A stretch of DNA of 64,000 nucleotides from Mesorhizobium wenxiniae (GCF_002284535.1 NZ_NPKH01000035.1:186001-250000); one strand, 5' to 3'. Shown: positions 43,646 through 53,192, numbered from the stretch's first letter. Numbers and translations are program-made. The notes: a model not told the origin generated them from the sequence alone.

Positions 43646-44778
43646 GCTGTGGCCAACACCTCAACGAGAGCCTCGACCATGGCGGAAATGTCGGTCTCGT
43701 CGACGTTGAGCGTCAGCGAAATGCGCAGGCGCGATGTGCCCTCGGGCACCGTCGGCGGACGTATGCCGCGTATGTCGAAGCCGCGTGCCTGCAGGGCCGC
43801 CGCCACCGCCATGGTGCGCCCAACGCCGATGACAAATGGCTGGATCTGCGAGCCGCTGGGTACGACGCCGCAGCGCTCGGCCAATTGGCGGCCGGCGCAG
43901 GCAACGCGTTCCTGCAGCTGAGCGCGGCGCATGGGCTCGTCGGACAGAATAGTCAGCGCTTCGCGCGCCGCGACCGCCATCAGCGGCGAGGGCGCGGTGG
44001 CGTAGATGAACGGCCGGCACCGGTTGACGAGATAATCGCACAGTGTCCTCGGCCCGGTGACGAGTGCACCGGATGCGCCGAGCGCCTTGCCGCATGAGTG
44101 GAGCGTGACGATGTTGTCGCGGCCTTGGCACGCGGCGGCCAGTCCCCGGCCGTCCGGTCCCCAGATGCCGGTGGCATGCGCTTCATCGACGACGATGAAT
44201 GCCTGGTGCCGATCGGCCATCGCGACCAGGCTCTCCATCGGCGCGCGGTCGCCATCCATGCTGTAAAGGCTTTCGACGGCGATCCACACGCGCCCCGTGC
44301 CGCCTTCGGCGCGCCAGCGGGTGATTGCGTCCTCGACAGCGTCGACGTCGTTGTGCGCGGCCAGCTTGAACTCGGCGCGCCCGGCCTGCGCGCCCTCATG
44401 CATGCTGGCATGGGCGAGTTCGTCGAGGACCAGCAGGTCGCCTTTCTGCGGCAGCGCGGTCAACAGGGCGAAGTTGGCGATGTAGCCGCTGCCAAAGAAC
44501 AGCGCACGGTCGGCGCCGAAGAATGCCGCGGCGTCCGCCTCCAGTTGCTCATGTTCCGGTGCGTTGCCGCGCAACAGCCGCGACCCGGTGGCGCCAACCG
44601 GCGTGCCCCGCGCAATCGCCGCCGCAACCGCTTCGCCAAGTCTTTTGGAGGCGGCAAGTCCGAGATAGTCGTTCGACGAGAAGTCGAGACCGGCGCGCGG
44701 TGCGAGCGTCCGCAACCGGTCCTTGCGCGCCAGTCCGCGCAAGGATGCGTCATAGCGGGCAAGAATTGCCTCGTTCAT
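43642..44778 (-). CDS. bioF: 8-amino-7-oxononanoate synthase
   Basis: A 378-residue PLP-dependent enzyme condensing pimeloyl-ACP/CoA with alanine. Blocks: F-S-S-N-D-Y-L-G-L-A (about 29-38), GATGSRLLRGNAPEHEQLE, F-G-S-G-Y-I-A-N, V-D-E-A-H-A-T-G-I-W-G and the PLP lysine in H-S-C-G-K-A-L-G-A-S-G-A. It overlaps bioB by four bases at its start. It is intact. Confidence 0.97.
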   Translation of the reverse strand: MNEAILARYDASLRGLARKDRLRTLAPRAGLDFSSNDYLGLAASKRLGEAVAAAIARGTPVGATGSRLLRGNAPEHEQLEADAAAFFGADRALFFGSGYIANFALLTALPQKGDLLVLDELAHASMHEGAQAGRAEFKLAAHNDVDAVEDAITRWRAEGGTGRVWIAVESLYSMDGDRAPMESLVAMADRHQAFIVVDEAHATGIWGPDGRGLAAACQGRDNIVTLHSCGKALGASGALVTGPRTLCDYLVNRCRPFIYATAPSPLMAVAAREALTILSDEPMRRAQLQERVACAGRQLAERCGVVPSGSQIQPFVIGVGRTMAVAAALQARGFDIRGIRPPTVPEGTSRLRISLTLNVDETDISAMVEALVEVLATA

Positions 44779-45785
44779 TGCGTGGCGAGTTCCATCGGCT
44801 CGATGCCGAGACGCTGGAACAGAAGGCTATCCTTGTCCTCGCCGGGATTGTCCGCCGTCAGCAGCGTGTCGCCGACAAAGATCGAGTTAGCGCCGGCAAA
44901 GAAGCACAACGCCTGCGTTTCGTCGCTCATCGCCGTCCTGCCGGCGGACAGCCTTACACAGGATTTCGGCATCATCACCCGCGCGAGCGCAACGATGCGG
45001 ACGAAATCGATCGGATCGATGGCGTCGGCCGCGGCAAGCGGCGTGCCTTCGATGGGAATAAGCATGTTGATCGGCACGCTTTCCGGCGGCTCGGGCAGGT
45101 TCGCGAGCGTGACCAGCATGTCGATGCGATCGGTCTTTTCTTCTCCCATCCCGACGATGCCGCCGCAGCAGACTTTCATCCCAACCGCGCGCACGTGCCC
45201 AAGCGTTTCCAGCCGGTCGGCAAAAGTCCTGGTTGAAATAACCTCGCCATAGTAGCGCTCAGAGGTATCGATGTTGTGGTTATAGTAGTCGAGACCGGCC
45301 TGCTTCAGGCGAGCAGCTTGCTCAAGATCGAGCATGCCGAGCGTCATGCAGGTCTCCATGCCGAGCGCCTTGACGCCCTCGATCATGGCGACCACAACGT
45401 CCATGTCGCGCTCCTTGGGACTTCGCCACGCTGCGCCCATGCAATAGCGCGTTGCGCCGCCATCACGCGCCTTGGCCGCTTCGTCGATGACATGCTTGAC
45501 GTTCATCAGCTTCGACGCCTTCACCCCGGTTTCGTAATGCGCAGACTGGCTGCAATAGCCGCAATCTTCGGGGCAGCCGCCGGTCTTGATGCTAAGGAGC
45601 CGCGACAGCTGCACTCGGTTTCGATCGAAGTTCTGGCGGTGGATCGTCTGAGCTAGGAACAGCAGATCGTTGAATGGCATGCCGTAGATGGCCTCAGCCT
45701 CTTTGCGGTTCCATCGCGGAGGCGTTCCATCGACCGATTGCATGGTCTGGTTCACGTCGAACTCCGAGTTCATTCCAACCGTCAT
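44775..45785 (-). CDS. bioB: Biotin synthase
   Basis: A 336-residue radical-SAM enzyme that inserts sulfur into dethiobiotin. I take the ATG at 45785 (M-T-V-G-M-N-S-E-F, AAAGG upstream); the frame is open another 39 codons. The 4Fe-4S motif is C-P-E-D-C-G-Y-C (C-x3-C-x2-C), followed by Y-N-H-N-I-D-T-S-E-R-Y-Y and G-M-G-E blocks and the 2Fe-2S Arg region R-L-S-A-G-R. First gene of bioBFDAZ, 166 bp after nadC on the same strand. No BioR-type box seen. Confidence 0.96.
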   Translation of the reverse strand: MTVGMNSEFDVNQTMQSVDGTPPRWNRKEAEAIYGMPFNDLLFLAQTIHRQNFDRNRVQLSRLLSIKTGGCPEDCGYCSQSAHYETGVKASKLMNVKHVIDEAAKARDGGATRYCMGAAWRSPKERDMDVVVAMIEGVKALGMETCMTLGMLDLEQAARLKQAGLDYYNHNIDTSERYYGEVISTRTFADRLETLGHVRAVGMKVCCGGIVGMGEEKTDRIDMLVTLANLPEPPESVPINMLIPIEGTPLAAADAIDPIDFVRIVALARVMMPKSCVRLSAGRTAMSDETQALCFFAGANSIFVGDTLLTADNPGEDKDSLLFQRLGIEPMELATQ

Positions 45786-45950
45786 CGTCAAACCTTTGTT
45801 GCTAGTCCGGTACGCCTTCAGGAGTCTGTCGACCGGCAAGCTCGGTCCGACTTGGCTTTGGAGCGCACTCGCTAAAAGGCGAGCTGCGGCACGTCTTTCC
45901 ACCGCCTTCCTACGCCTGCCGAGCTGATGTTGCTCCTCATGCCGTAATCC

Positions 45951-46832
45951 TCAGTTCAAATGCTTGCAGATGTTCTGGTGGTCCGGCATGTCCAGGCCGA
46001 TGTCGAGGATCGGGGCGCTGTGCGTCAGCCATCCCATGGAGATGAGATCGACACCGGTCGCCGCAATCGCCGCCGCCGTTTTCGGCGTCACCCGACCGGA
46101 AGCCTCGGTGATCGTACGGCCACCCACTATAGAAACCGCGCGGGCAAGATCCTCGACCGACATATTGTCGAGCAGCACCGCGTCAACACCAATCGCGAGC
46201 GCTGCATCGAGCTGCTTCAGCGTGTCGACCTCAACCTCGACCTTCACCATATGCCCTGCGGCGGCGCGCGCCCGCTCTATTGCTGTGCGGATATCGCCGG
46301 CGATCGCGATGTGATTGTCCTTTATGAGCACGCCGTCATCGAGGCCGAAGCGGTGATTGGCACCGCCGCCGACGCGCACGGCGTATTTTTCCAATACCCG
46401 CAGGCCGGGCGTCGTCTTTCGCGTCGATACGATCCTCGCCTTGTGACCGCGCACGGCCTCAACCATCGCCGCTGTGGCAGTGGCAATGCCGCTCAGCCGG
46501 CACAAGAAATTGAGGGCAGTGCGTTCGGCCGTGAGCAGGCCTCGCGCGGGTCCGGACAATCTTGCAATGGTTTCCCCGGCCCCGACATCGCTGCCATCAG
46601 GGCGCCAGATCTGGATGTTGATCGCCGGTTCCACGAGCAGGAAGGCGTACGAGACCAGATCGAGCCCGGCAACGACGCCCGCCTGCCTCGATTTGAGCAC
46701 CAACGTGGCAGTGCAATCATGCGGGATAACCGCATCGCTGGTCAGGTCGCCGCATCTGCCCAGGTCTTCGAGGAGCGCACCGCGCACAATCGGTTCGATC
46801 AGGGTCGCGGGGAGGGGGGAGAATGAAATCAC
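45951..46832 (-). CDS. nadC: Quinolinate phosphoribosyltransferase
   Basis: A 293-residue enzyme converting quinolinate and PRPP to nicotinate mononucleotide. Diagnostic blocks: E-D-L-G-R-C-G-D-L-T-S-D-A (about 20-32), R-T-A-L-N-F-L-C-R-L-S-G-I-A-T, then I-V-S-T-R-K-T-T-P-G-L-R and G-G-G-A-N-H-R-F-G-L, and V-E-V-D-T-L-K-Q. It starts one base after the nadB stop and closes the nadABC group. It is intact. Confidence 0.97.
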   Translation of the reverse strand: MISFSPLPATLIEPIVRGALLEDLGRCGDLTSDAVIPHDCTATLVLKSRQAGVVAGLDLVSYAFLLVEPAINIQIWRPDGSDVGAGETIARLSGPARGLLTAERTALNFLCRLSGIATATAAMVEAVRGHKARIVSTRKTTPGLRVLEKYAVRVGGGANHRFGLDDGVLIKDNHIAIAGDIRTAIERARAAAGHMVKVEVEVDTLKQLDAALAIGVDAVLLDNMSVEDLARAVSIVGGRTITEASGRVTPKTAAAIAATGVDLISMGWLTHSAPILDIGLDMPDHQNICKHLN

Positions 46833-46833
46833 A

Positions 46834-48375
46834 TCAGGTGCTCCGTATGGTAGCCCGGCAATCGAGTGCGGCCGCGGCCCGCATTGCGCTGTGCAGTGTC
46901 AGCCGTGATGGGCGCGCGTCGGCATCGTGGAGCGGGAAATCGGACCGACAGTGCGCGCCTCGACTCTCTTCCCGCCCCAGGGCCGCCACGGCGATCATCA
47001 GTGAGACCAAAGCCGGACCAGAGGCAGCGACATTGTCAGCTGCGATCGGCAGCAGGGTCGCCACCGCTTCGCGCATTGCCTCGCCGTCGCGGATGATACC
47101 CAGGGCGGCGGAGACAATTGGGCGGACCGCGGAAGCGTCTGGTCGTGGAGGGACGAATGTGGAGCATCTGCGCGGTCGCCGGGTATACGACGTGCCGGCA
47201 ACGCTTTCGGCAACCCAGCTCGCGGTGACCGCCGCTTCGGTGAGCGAGTTGCTGGCCAGGCGGTTGGCGCCGTGCAGGCCGGTACAGGCGACCTCACCGC
47301 AGGCCCACAATCCCTCGATGGAGCTGCGGCCGGCGCTGTCTACGGCGACGCCGCCCATGTGATAATGTGCCGCCGGGCGCACCGGGATCGGGTCGGTCGC
47401 GGGGTCGACCCCTGCGCTCCGGCACAATTCGGCGATGCCTGGAAAACGCTTGCCAAATCTCGGGCCGAGACTTTGCCGTGCATCCAGGAATACGCGGCGT
47501 CCAACGGCAAGCTGGTGCCAAATGGCGCGCGCGACGACGTCGCGAGGCGCAAGTTCACCGCCAGGTGTGTCAGCGAGGAAGCGCTCTCCTCGCTCATCGA
47601 TGAGCACCGCGCCTTCGCCACGCACGGCTTCGCTCACCAGCGGCATCGGCCGGCGCGGACCGTCGAGCGCAGTTGGATGGAACTGTATGAATTCCAAGTC
47701 GGCGAGTTCCGCCCCCGCCCATGCGGCGAGCGCCAGCCCGTGACCCCATGAGCCAGCGGGGTTTGTCGTATCGCAAAACAGCCCGCCGACGCCGCCGGTC
47801 GCCAGCACCGCGCGACGCGTGGGCAGAGCGAGCGCGCCGGCTCGTCCTGCGGCGACCACGGCGATGACCGACCCGTCCTGCACGACCAGCCGGCGGACCT
47901 CCACATTTTCGATAGTGGTGATCGAGGCTGTACGCCGAACCGCGGCGATGAGCACGCGCACCAACTCGCGACCGGTGGCGTCGCCGGCTGCATGCACAAT
48001 CCGCCGTCGCGAGTGTGCCGCCTCGAGCCCAAGTCGCAACGCGCGGTCAGGGTGCTGGTCGAAGGCGACGCCGAACCTTTGGATCGTCCTAATCGCTTCG
48101 GGTGCAGCTCGGACCACTCGCCGCACCGTGGCCTCGTCGCAGAGTCCGTCGCCGGCAGCTATCGTGTCGCAAAGGTGAAAATCCGGGCCGTCGTCGCCGC
48201 CGAGACTTGCCGCAAGACCGCCCTGGGCAAGCTCACTGCAGGCTCCGGTTCCAAGCGGCGCGTTGGTCAAAAGCACGACCGGTTCCGGCGCCAGATGAAG
48301 CGCCGTCATCAGGCCGGCAATGCCGCCGCCGATGACGACCGGCGCCCCGGCGATGTCGCGAACCTCCAGGCTCAT
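46834..48375 (-). CDS. nadB: L-aspartate oxidase
   Basis: A 513-residue flavoprotein oxidising aspartate to iminoaspartate. N-terminal FAD-binding G-G-G-I-A-G-L (about 17-23), then ACSELAQGGLAASLGGDDGP, and the succinate-dehydrogenase-like core with G-G-V-G-G-L-F and the catalytic H-Y-H-M-G-G-V-A-V-D. The C-terminal helical domain is shorter and less conserved. It overlaps nadA by four bases. It is intact. Confidence 0.96.
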   Translation of the reverse strand: MSLEVRDIAGAPVVIGGGIAGLMTALHLAPEPVVLLTNAPLGTGACSELAQGGLAASLGGDDGPDFHLCDTIAAGDGLCDEATVRRVVRAAPEAIRTIQRFGVAFDQHPDRALRLGLEAAHSRRRIVHAAGDATGRELVRVLIAAVRRTASITTIENVEVRRLVVQDGSVIAVVAAGRAGALALPTRRAVLATGGVGGLFCDTTNPAGSWGHGLALAAWAGAELADLEFIQFHPTALDGPRRPMPLVSEAVRGEGAVLIDERGERFLADTPGGELAPRDVVARAIWHQLAVGRRVFLDARQSLGPRFGKRFPGIAELCRSAGVDPATDPIPVRPAAHYHMGGVAVDSAGRSSIEGLWACGEVACTGLHGANRLASNSLTEAAVTASWVAESVAGTSYTRRPRRCSTFVPPRPDASAVRPIVSAALGIIRDGEAMREAVATLLPIAADNVAASGPALVSLMIAVAALGREESRGAHCRSDFPLHDADARPSRLTLHSAMRAAAALDCRATIRST

Positions 48376-49346
48376 AGGGAAAGCATGCGCTCGACCGCGC
48401 GGCGGGCGGGGCCGGCAATTTCCGGATCAATCCGGACCTCATGCCGGTTCTGCTCGAGCGCGGCGCGAATGTTGGCCAGGTTGATGCGCTTCATGTGCGG
48501 GCACAGGTTGCATGGGCGAACGAACTCGACGTCGGGATGCGCGACCGCGACGTTGTCGCTCATCGAACATTCGGTCAGAAGGACGACACGCGTCGGTTTC
48601 TCCCGCTCGACATAATCCGACATCGCTGCGGTCGAGCCGGAGAACTCCGCCTCCGCGACAACGTCTGGTGGGCATTCTGGATGGGCCAGCACGATGACGC
48701 CTGGATGGGCATCGCGCAGTTCCCGAATGTCTGCTGCGGTGAAGCGCTCATGCACCTCGCAATGGCCTTTCCAGGCGATGATCTCGACGTCTGTATCGGC
48801 TGCCACGTTCCTCGCCAGATATTCGTCCGGCAGCATCAGCACACGCGCCACGCCAAGCGATTCCACCACCGCCTTCGCGTTGCCGGACGTGCAGCAGATG
48901 TCGGACTCCGCTTTTACGGCGGCCGATGTGTTGACGTAAGTAACAACGGGGACCCCCGGATACCGCAGCCGCATTAACCGCACGTCGTCTGCCGTGATCG
49001 ATTCGGCCAGCGAGCAGCCGGCGCTGAGATCCGGGATGAGCACGGTCTTGTTCGGATTGAGCAGTTTTGCCGTCTCGGCCATGAAATGAACGCCGGCAAC
49101 CACGATGATGTCGGCGTCGACCGTCACCGCCTTGTGGGCCAACGCCAGGCTGTCGCCGACGATGTCTGCCACGCAATGAAAAATTTCGGGCGTCTGGTAA
49201 TTGTGCGCCAGCACCACCGCATTGCGCTCACGCTTCAGCGCTAAGATGGCTTCAATATCGCCGGCGAACGCGAGCCATTCAACGGGAGGGATCACCCGCC
49301 GGACACGCTCATACAGGGACGCAGCCATAGGTAACGCCCCAGCCAT
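48372..49346 (-). CDS. nadA: Quinolinate synthase
   Basis: A 324-residue 4Fe-4S enzyme condensing iminoaspartate with dihydroxyacetone phosphate. The start at 49346 has GAGG eight bases upstream. Blocks: VLAHNYQTPEIFHCVADIVGDSLALA in two parts, G-V-H-F-M-A-E-T-A-K-L-L-N-P, the cluster cysteines in S-A-G-C-S-L-A, H-P-E-C-P-P and C-N-L-C-P-H-M-K-R-I. The upstream gap (49347-49408) carries two palindrome-like elements suited to NadQ. Confidence 0.97.
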   Translation of the reverse strand: MAGALPMAASLYERVRRVIPPVEWLAFAGDIEAILALKRERNAVVLAHNYQTPEIFHCVADIVGDSLALAHKAVTVDADIIVVAGVHFMAETAKLLNPNKTVLIPDLSAGCSLAESITADDVRLMRLRYPGVPVVTYVNTSAAVKAESDICCTSGNAKAVVESLGVARVLMLPDEYLARNVAADTDVEIIAWKGHCEVHERFTAADIRELRDAHPGVIVLAHPECPPDVVAEAEFSGSTAAMSDYVEREKPTRVVLLTECSMSDNVAVAHPDVEFVRPCNLCPHMKRINLANIRAALEQNRHEVRIDPEIAGPARRAVERMLSL

Positions 49347-49368
49347 TGACGCCTCGATTATATTCGGT

Positions 49369-49412
49369 TTGACAATAAGGGAATATGTCTACCTTGACTA
49401 TAAGTATGTCAA
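49369..49412. promoter_or_regulatory. Two palindromic elements between nadQ and nadA, candidate NadQ operators
   Basis: Within 44 bp lie TTGACTATAAGTATGTCAA (49394-49412), a 19-bp imperfect palindrome, and TGACAATAAGGGAATATGTC (49370-49389), with half-sites of the same kind (GACAATA / AATATGTC). The first touches the nadQ stop codon. Both lie upstream of nadA, consistent with repression of nadABC by NadQ. I do not recall the published NadQ consensus well enough to claim a match. Confidence 0.55.
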
Positions 49413-50371
49413 GCCCGCGCCAGCGGTAATTTTGTCCCGGCGATAGCCCTGTCGTCGAGAACGGCATGGCGGAAGCGATAAAGCTTCGCCGGTCGGCCGC
49501 CCGTGTCGAGGGAGGTCTCCCCAGTCTCCTCAACAAGATCCTGCTGCTCGACCAGTCTCCGGAAGTTGGGCTTGTTGATGAGCCTGCCAGCCAGAGCTTC
49601 CACGGTTCGCTGCAGTTGCAGCAGCGTGAAGGAAGGCCGCATAAGCTCGAACACGACCGGCCGGTATTTGATCTTCGAACGCAGCCGCGCAATCCCGGTT
49701 GCCAGAATGCGACGGTGGTCAGCGACCATTGGTTTGCCAGCCGCGGCCGCAATCGCGTCCCTGCCGCCACCGGCCTCTTCAATCAGAGCAGCTTCATAGA
49801 GCAACTCGTAGCGTTGGAGCGTGAGTTCCTCGTTCCAATGGCGGTCGTCGAAGCCGAAGGCTATCGCAGCGCGCTGCCGGCGCTCGCGTTGAGTGGTCGG
49901 CTCGCTGGCGCTGCCGGCCCACTCAATCAGGCGGGGCCGCAATCTATCGAGCAGCACAGGCGGCGTGCCGAAGCGGTGGTCCTCCCAGGGAAAATATTCG
50001 TACCAACTTTGCCAGCCGCACGCGGTCAAGTTCGTTGCCTGTTCCTTCCTGGTCAATGCGAGATAGCTGATTGAGATGACGCGCTGGTGGCGCTCAGTGC
50101 CGATGCGATCGCGATCGGCGAAGGTGTAGAGTTGCTCGATGTATCCCAGTGCATGGCCAGTCTGCTGCTCCACCCACCCCCTCAAACCCGACTGCAGCGA
50201 TCGATGCTCAAGCGCAAAAGGTCCAGAAGGGAGGGTGTCCGCATGACCGACGGTGAGGACACAGGGCTCACTGTCGTTAACGGCGACCACGACGGCAGTC
50301 AGGTCCACTTTGGCTTCGTCAGCTTTGACGGCGGCTTTGCCTTTCTTGGTTCTTCTTGTCTGAGGATCCAT
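49409..50371 (-). CDS. nadQ: NAD biosynthesis regulator NadQ
   Basis: A 320-residue protein from the ATG at 50371 (a TTG at 50395 is possible). The N-terminal half is a Nudix-like domain (about 25-165, with G-L-R-G-W-V-E-Q-Q-T-G) lacking a full catalytic Nudix box. The C-terminal half (about 185-320) is a winged-helix region with S-F-T-L-L-Q-L-Q-R-T-V-E. This matches COG4111, the alphaproteobacterial NAD repressor NadQ, and it sits directly upstream of nadABC. It would sense NAD-related metabolites and repress nad genes. Confidence 0.88.
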   Translation of the reverse strand: MDPQTRRTKKGKAAVKADEAKVDLTAVVVAVNDSEPCVLTVGHADTLPSGPFALEHRSLQSGLRGWVEQQTGHALGYIEQLYTFADRDRIGTERHQRVISISYLALTRKEQATNLTACGWQSWYEYFPWEDHRFGTPPVLLDRLRPRLIEWAGSASEPTTQRERRQRAAIAFGFDDRHWNEELTLQRYELLYEAALIEEAGGGRDAIAAAAGKPMVADHRRILATGIARLRSKIKYRPVVFELMRPSFTLLQLQRTVEALAGRLINKPNFRRLVEQQDLVEETGETSLDTGGRPAKLYRFRHAVLDDRAIAGTKLPLARA

Positions 50372-50542
50372 GTTTGCGAAAGTGGGTTGGCCCAACGGAG
50401 CGCCTTAATCGATTGAATGTACCCTTGGCAGCCAGCACGTCAACACCGTACTACTCAAGCACTGTTTTTAGCTCTTCGCAGTCGCACAAAAATATGCCAA
50501 ACGCGACCCCGCTGTTGGTAACGTAAGGGAAGGGGGCGTCGG

Positions 50543-51378
50543 TTGAGCGCGGCTGGTGAGATAAAAGGGATTAACCCTCCAGATATTCGAAGCGAAAAGG
50601 CCAAACGCCACTTGTATGCTTGACGGCCTACACCACGCCGGTCGCGAGGCTACTCGATCGCCACTGCGACATCGTTCTTGTCGGCGACAGCGTCGGCATG
50701 GTGCTGCACGGCCTGTCGTCGACGCTGGGCGTCACGCTCGACATGATGATCATGCACGGACAGGCCGTTCGCCGCGGCCTTGAACACGCGCTGATGGTCG
50801 TCGACCTGCCCTTCGGTTCCTACGAGGAAAGCCCAGAGCACGCTTTCGGCAACGCTGCGCGCGTGATGGGTGAGACCGGTTGTTCAGCGGTGAAGCTCGA
50901 GGGCGGCGAGACCATCGCGGAAACCATCCGCTTCCTTACCGCGCGCGGCGTACCTGTCATGGCCCATGTGGGGCTGACGCCGCAGGCGGTAAACACGTTC
51001 GGAGGCTATCGTGTGCAGGGCCGGGGAGCCGATGCAGAGCGGATCAGGCGCGACGCCAGGGCGGTAACCGAGGCGGGCGCCTTCTCCTTGGTGCTCGAAA
51101 AGATACCGGAGCAGCTTGCACGGCAGATAACCGCCGATATCGACATACCCACCATCGGCATCGGTGCCTCGCCAGCTTGCGACGGCCAGATTCTGGTGAG
51201 CGACGATATGCTCGGGCTCTTCACCTCATTTCGGCCGAAGTTCGTCAAACGCTATGCCGAGCTCGGTGAGCAGGCTGAGGCGGCAATCGCCGCTTACGCC
51301 ACCGATGTGCGGAACCGGCACTTTCCGGCGGTCGAACATCTCTATGTCAACGCCTTGAAGGCCGGAGACTTCACATGA
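50543..51378 (+). pseudogene. panB: Ketopantoate hydroxymethyltransferase, one-base frameshift near 5' end
   Basis: PanB adds a hydroxymethyl group to ketoisovalerate in pantothenate synthesis. The body from 50620 is intact: T-A-Y-T-T-P-V-A-R-L-L, V-G-D-S-V-G-M-V-L-H-G, K-L-E-G-G and H-V-G-L-T-P-Q. The natural N-terminus is in another frame: from TTG at 50543 (AAGGGGG upstream) it reads S-A-A-G-E-I-K-G-I-N-P-P-D-I-R-S-E-K-A-K-R. Adding one C at about 50608 joins it to P-L-V-C-L-T-A-Y-T-T, the standard PanB sequence. Translation from the TTG at 50620 would give a shortened but maybe active enzyme. panC overlaps the stop. Confidence 0.85.
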
Positions 51379-52283
51379 GCGTGGCGATCGCTCGAACCGT
51401 GAGCGAGCTGCGCGCCGTCGTTGCGCAATGGCGTCGCTCGGGTGCCACGATCGGTATTGTGCCGACCATGGGAGCCTTGCACGACGGGCATCTGAGCCTT
51501 GTGCGGAAGGCGCTTGAAAGGGCCGAGCGGGTGATCGTGACGCTGTTCGTAAACCCCAAGCAGTTCAACAGCCCCGCCGACCTGATTGCCTATCCTCGGA
51601 CGGAAAGCGAAGATGCTGCCAAGCTCGCGCCGCTGGGCACGCATCTGCTCTATGTGCCGGACGCAGAGGAAATGTACCCGGCGGGCTTCGCCACGGTCGT
51701 TTCAGTGTCCGGCATCAGCGAATGCCTGTGCGGCGCATTCCGGCCCGGCCATTTCAATGGCGTGGCGACGGTCGTGGCCAAGCTCTTCCTGCAGGCCGGC
51801 GCTGACTTCGCCTTTTTTGGCGAAAAGGATTTTCAGCAACTTCAGCTTGTCAGGCGCTTGGTCCGGGACCTCGACATTCCGATCACTATTGTGCCCTGTC
51901 CGACAGTCCGCGAAGCCGATGGTCTTGCGCTATCGTCGCGTAACGTGCGGCTCTCCCCAGCCCAACGCGCCATTGCCCCAAAACTAGCATCGGTCCTGCT
52001 CGATACGGCCGAGCGGCTTGCACGCGGCTCTCCCATCCTGCCTACGCTTGATGAAGCGCGTGCAACAATTCTGGCTGCCGGCTATCGCGAGCTCGAATAC
52101 CTGGAGCTTCGCGGAGAAACAGACCTGCAATCGTTAGCAAGCCTTGACCGACCGGCACGCTTGCTTGCTGCGGCTTGGCTTGGCGACACGCGGCTCATCG
52201 ATAACGTCGCAATATCACCCATCGGTAGTTGGTCAGGTGCGCGGAGCTCTCTCCAATCGGAAGCAGCACAGCAATTGCGGTGA
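51375..52283 (+). CDS. panC: Pantothenate synthetase
   Basis: A 302-residue enzyme joining pantoate and beta-alanine with ATP. P-T-M-G-A-L-H-D-G-H-L-S-L-V holds the H-x-G-H motif (about 35-40), followed by F-V-N-P-K-Q-F, G-E-K-D-F-Q-Q-L, and S-S-R-N-V-R-L-S-P (the KMSKS-like loop). The ATG overlaps the panB stop (ATGA), showing translational coupling. It is intact. Confidence 0.96.
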   Translation: MSVAIARTVSELRAVVAQWRRSGATIGIVPTMGALHDGHLSLVRKALERAERVIVTLFVNPKQFNSPADLIAYPRTESEDAAKLAPLGTHLLYVPDAEEMYPAGFATVVSVSGISECLCGAFRPGHFNGVATVVAKLFLQAGADFAFFGEKDFQQLQLVRRLVRDLDIPITIVPCPTVREADGLALSSRNVRLSPAQRAIAPKLASVLLDTAERLARGSPILPTLDEARATILAAGYRELEYLELRGETDLQSLASLDRPARLLAAAWLGDTRLIDNVAISPIGSWSGARSSLQSEAAQQLR

Positions 52284-52382
52284 TGACGGCGGCGCGTCGT
52301 ACGCCCTGCAGGGACAGGCCATCATTTAGAACCACGTCTCCGCCCGGCTTCCAGCAACCTCCGCGAGGTACGCAAAGCGCAG

Positions 52383-53100
52383 ATGCATCGCGTATTTGAA
52401 ACCTTGGTCGAGCAACTCTCTGCAAGCGTCGATGCCGTCGATCTCCATGAGGCAATGGCGTCCGCCGCAGCCGGGTTCGACTTTCCGTTCTTCGCTTATT
52501 TCACCTACCCATCCGCTTCCGGCGACACGCCGCGATTGATCTCGAATTATCCATCATCATGGACATCACATTACCTGCAACTGCGCTACCACAGCGTGGA
52601 TCCCGTGATCCTGCGGGGACTGCGAGGCTGGGATACCTTCGACTGGGGTGTGGACCGCGATCACCGTTATTTGCCGACCTCGCAGCAGGAAGTCCTGGAA
52701 AAGCAGCTGAGTTCGGCATTCGCGGCGGACTGACCATGTCGATGCATGATCATCGCGGCCGGTTCGCCGCACTGACCTTCGCCTCCAACGAGGCGCATCC
52801 GCCACTTTTGAGGTCGCTGACGCGCTACGAAAAAGCAATGCAGTTGGTTGCGATCAACGTTATATCCATGCCCGGCGCAGGCTCGCCGAAGATTGCGTGG
52901 TAGATGGCATAACGCTCACCCCGCGGGAGTTCGAGTGCCTGAAATGGGCGGCGTGCGGCAAGTCGGCCTGGGATATCAGCCAGATTCTCGGTGTCTCGAA
53001 ACGCACCGTGACCTTCCATCAGGAAAACGCCAAGGCGAAGCTTGGCGTGCGAACCATCAACCAGGCCATAGTGCGGATGGCTGCTCGGGCGAGATCCTGA
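52383..53100 (+). pseudogene. LuxR/TraR-type quorum-sensing regulator with two one-base frameshifts
   Basis: Three consecutive frames together form one LuxR-family protein of about 238 residues. Frame 1 (52383 on) gives the autoinducer-binding domain with F-F-A-Y-F-T-Y and W-x-x-H-Y-x-x-x-R-Y-H-S-V-D-P. After one lost G near 52703 it continues A-A-E-F-G-I-R-G-G-L-T-M-S-M-H-D-H-R-G. After one lost T near 52860 it continues Y-I-H-A-R-R-R-L-A-E-D and the DNA-binding domain L-T-P-R-E-F-E-C-L-K-W-A-A then T-F-H-Q-E-N-A-K-A-K-L. It is next to a luxI gene, as in the traR/traI pairs of ICESym elements. Confidence 0.88.
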
Positions 53101-53115
53101 TCCTCTCCAAGGCTA

Positions 53116-53133
53116 GCTGTAAAGGTCTACAGG
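53116..53133 (+). promoter_or_regulatory. Candidate lux/tra-type box upstream of the AHL synthase
   Basis: GCTGTAAAGGTCTACAGG is an 18-bp imperfect dyad with perfect inner arms CTGTA/TACAG, placed about 60 bp before the luxI-type start. Size and placement suit a LuxR-type binding site. Not compared with known tra boxes. Confidence 0.4.
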
Positions 53134-53192
53134 CTGCATTCATGACGGCTTTGCCCTTCGATTGCGTGGACACATCCCGCACGGAGACGACA

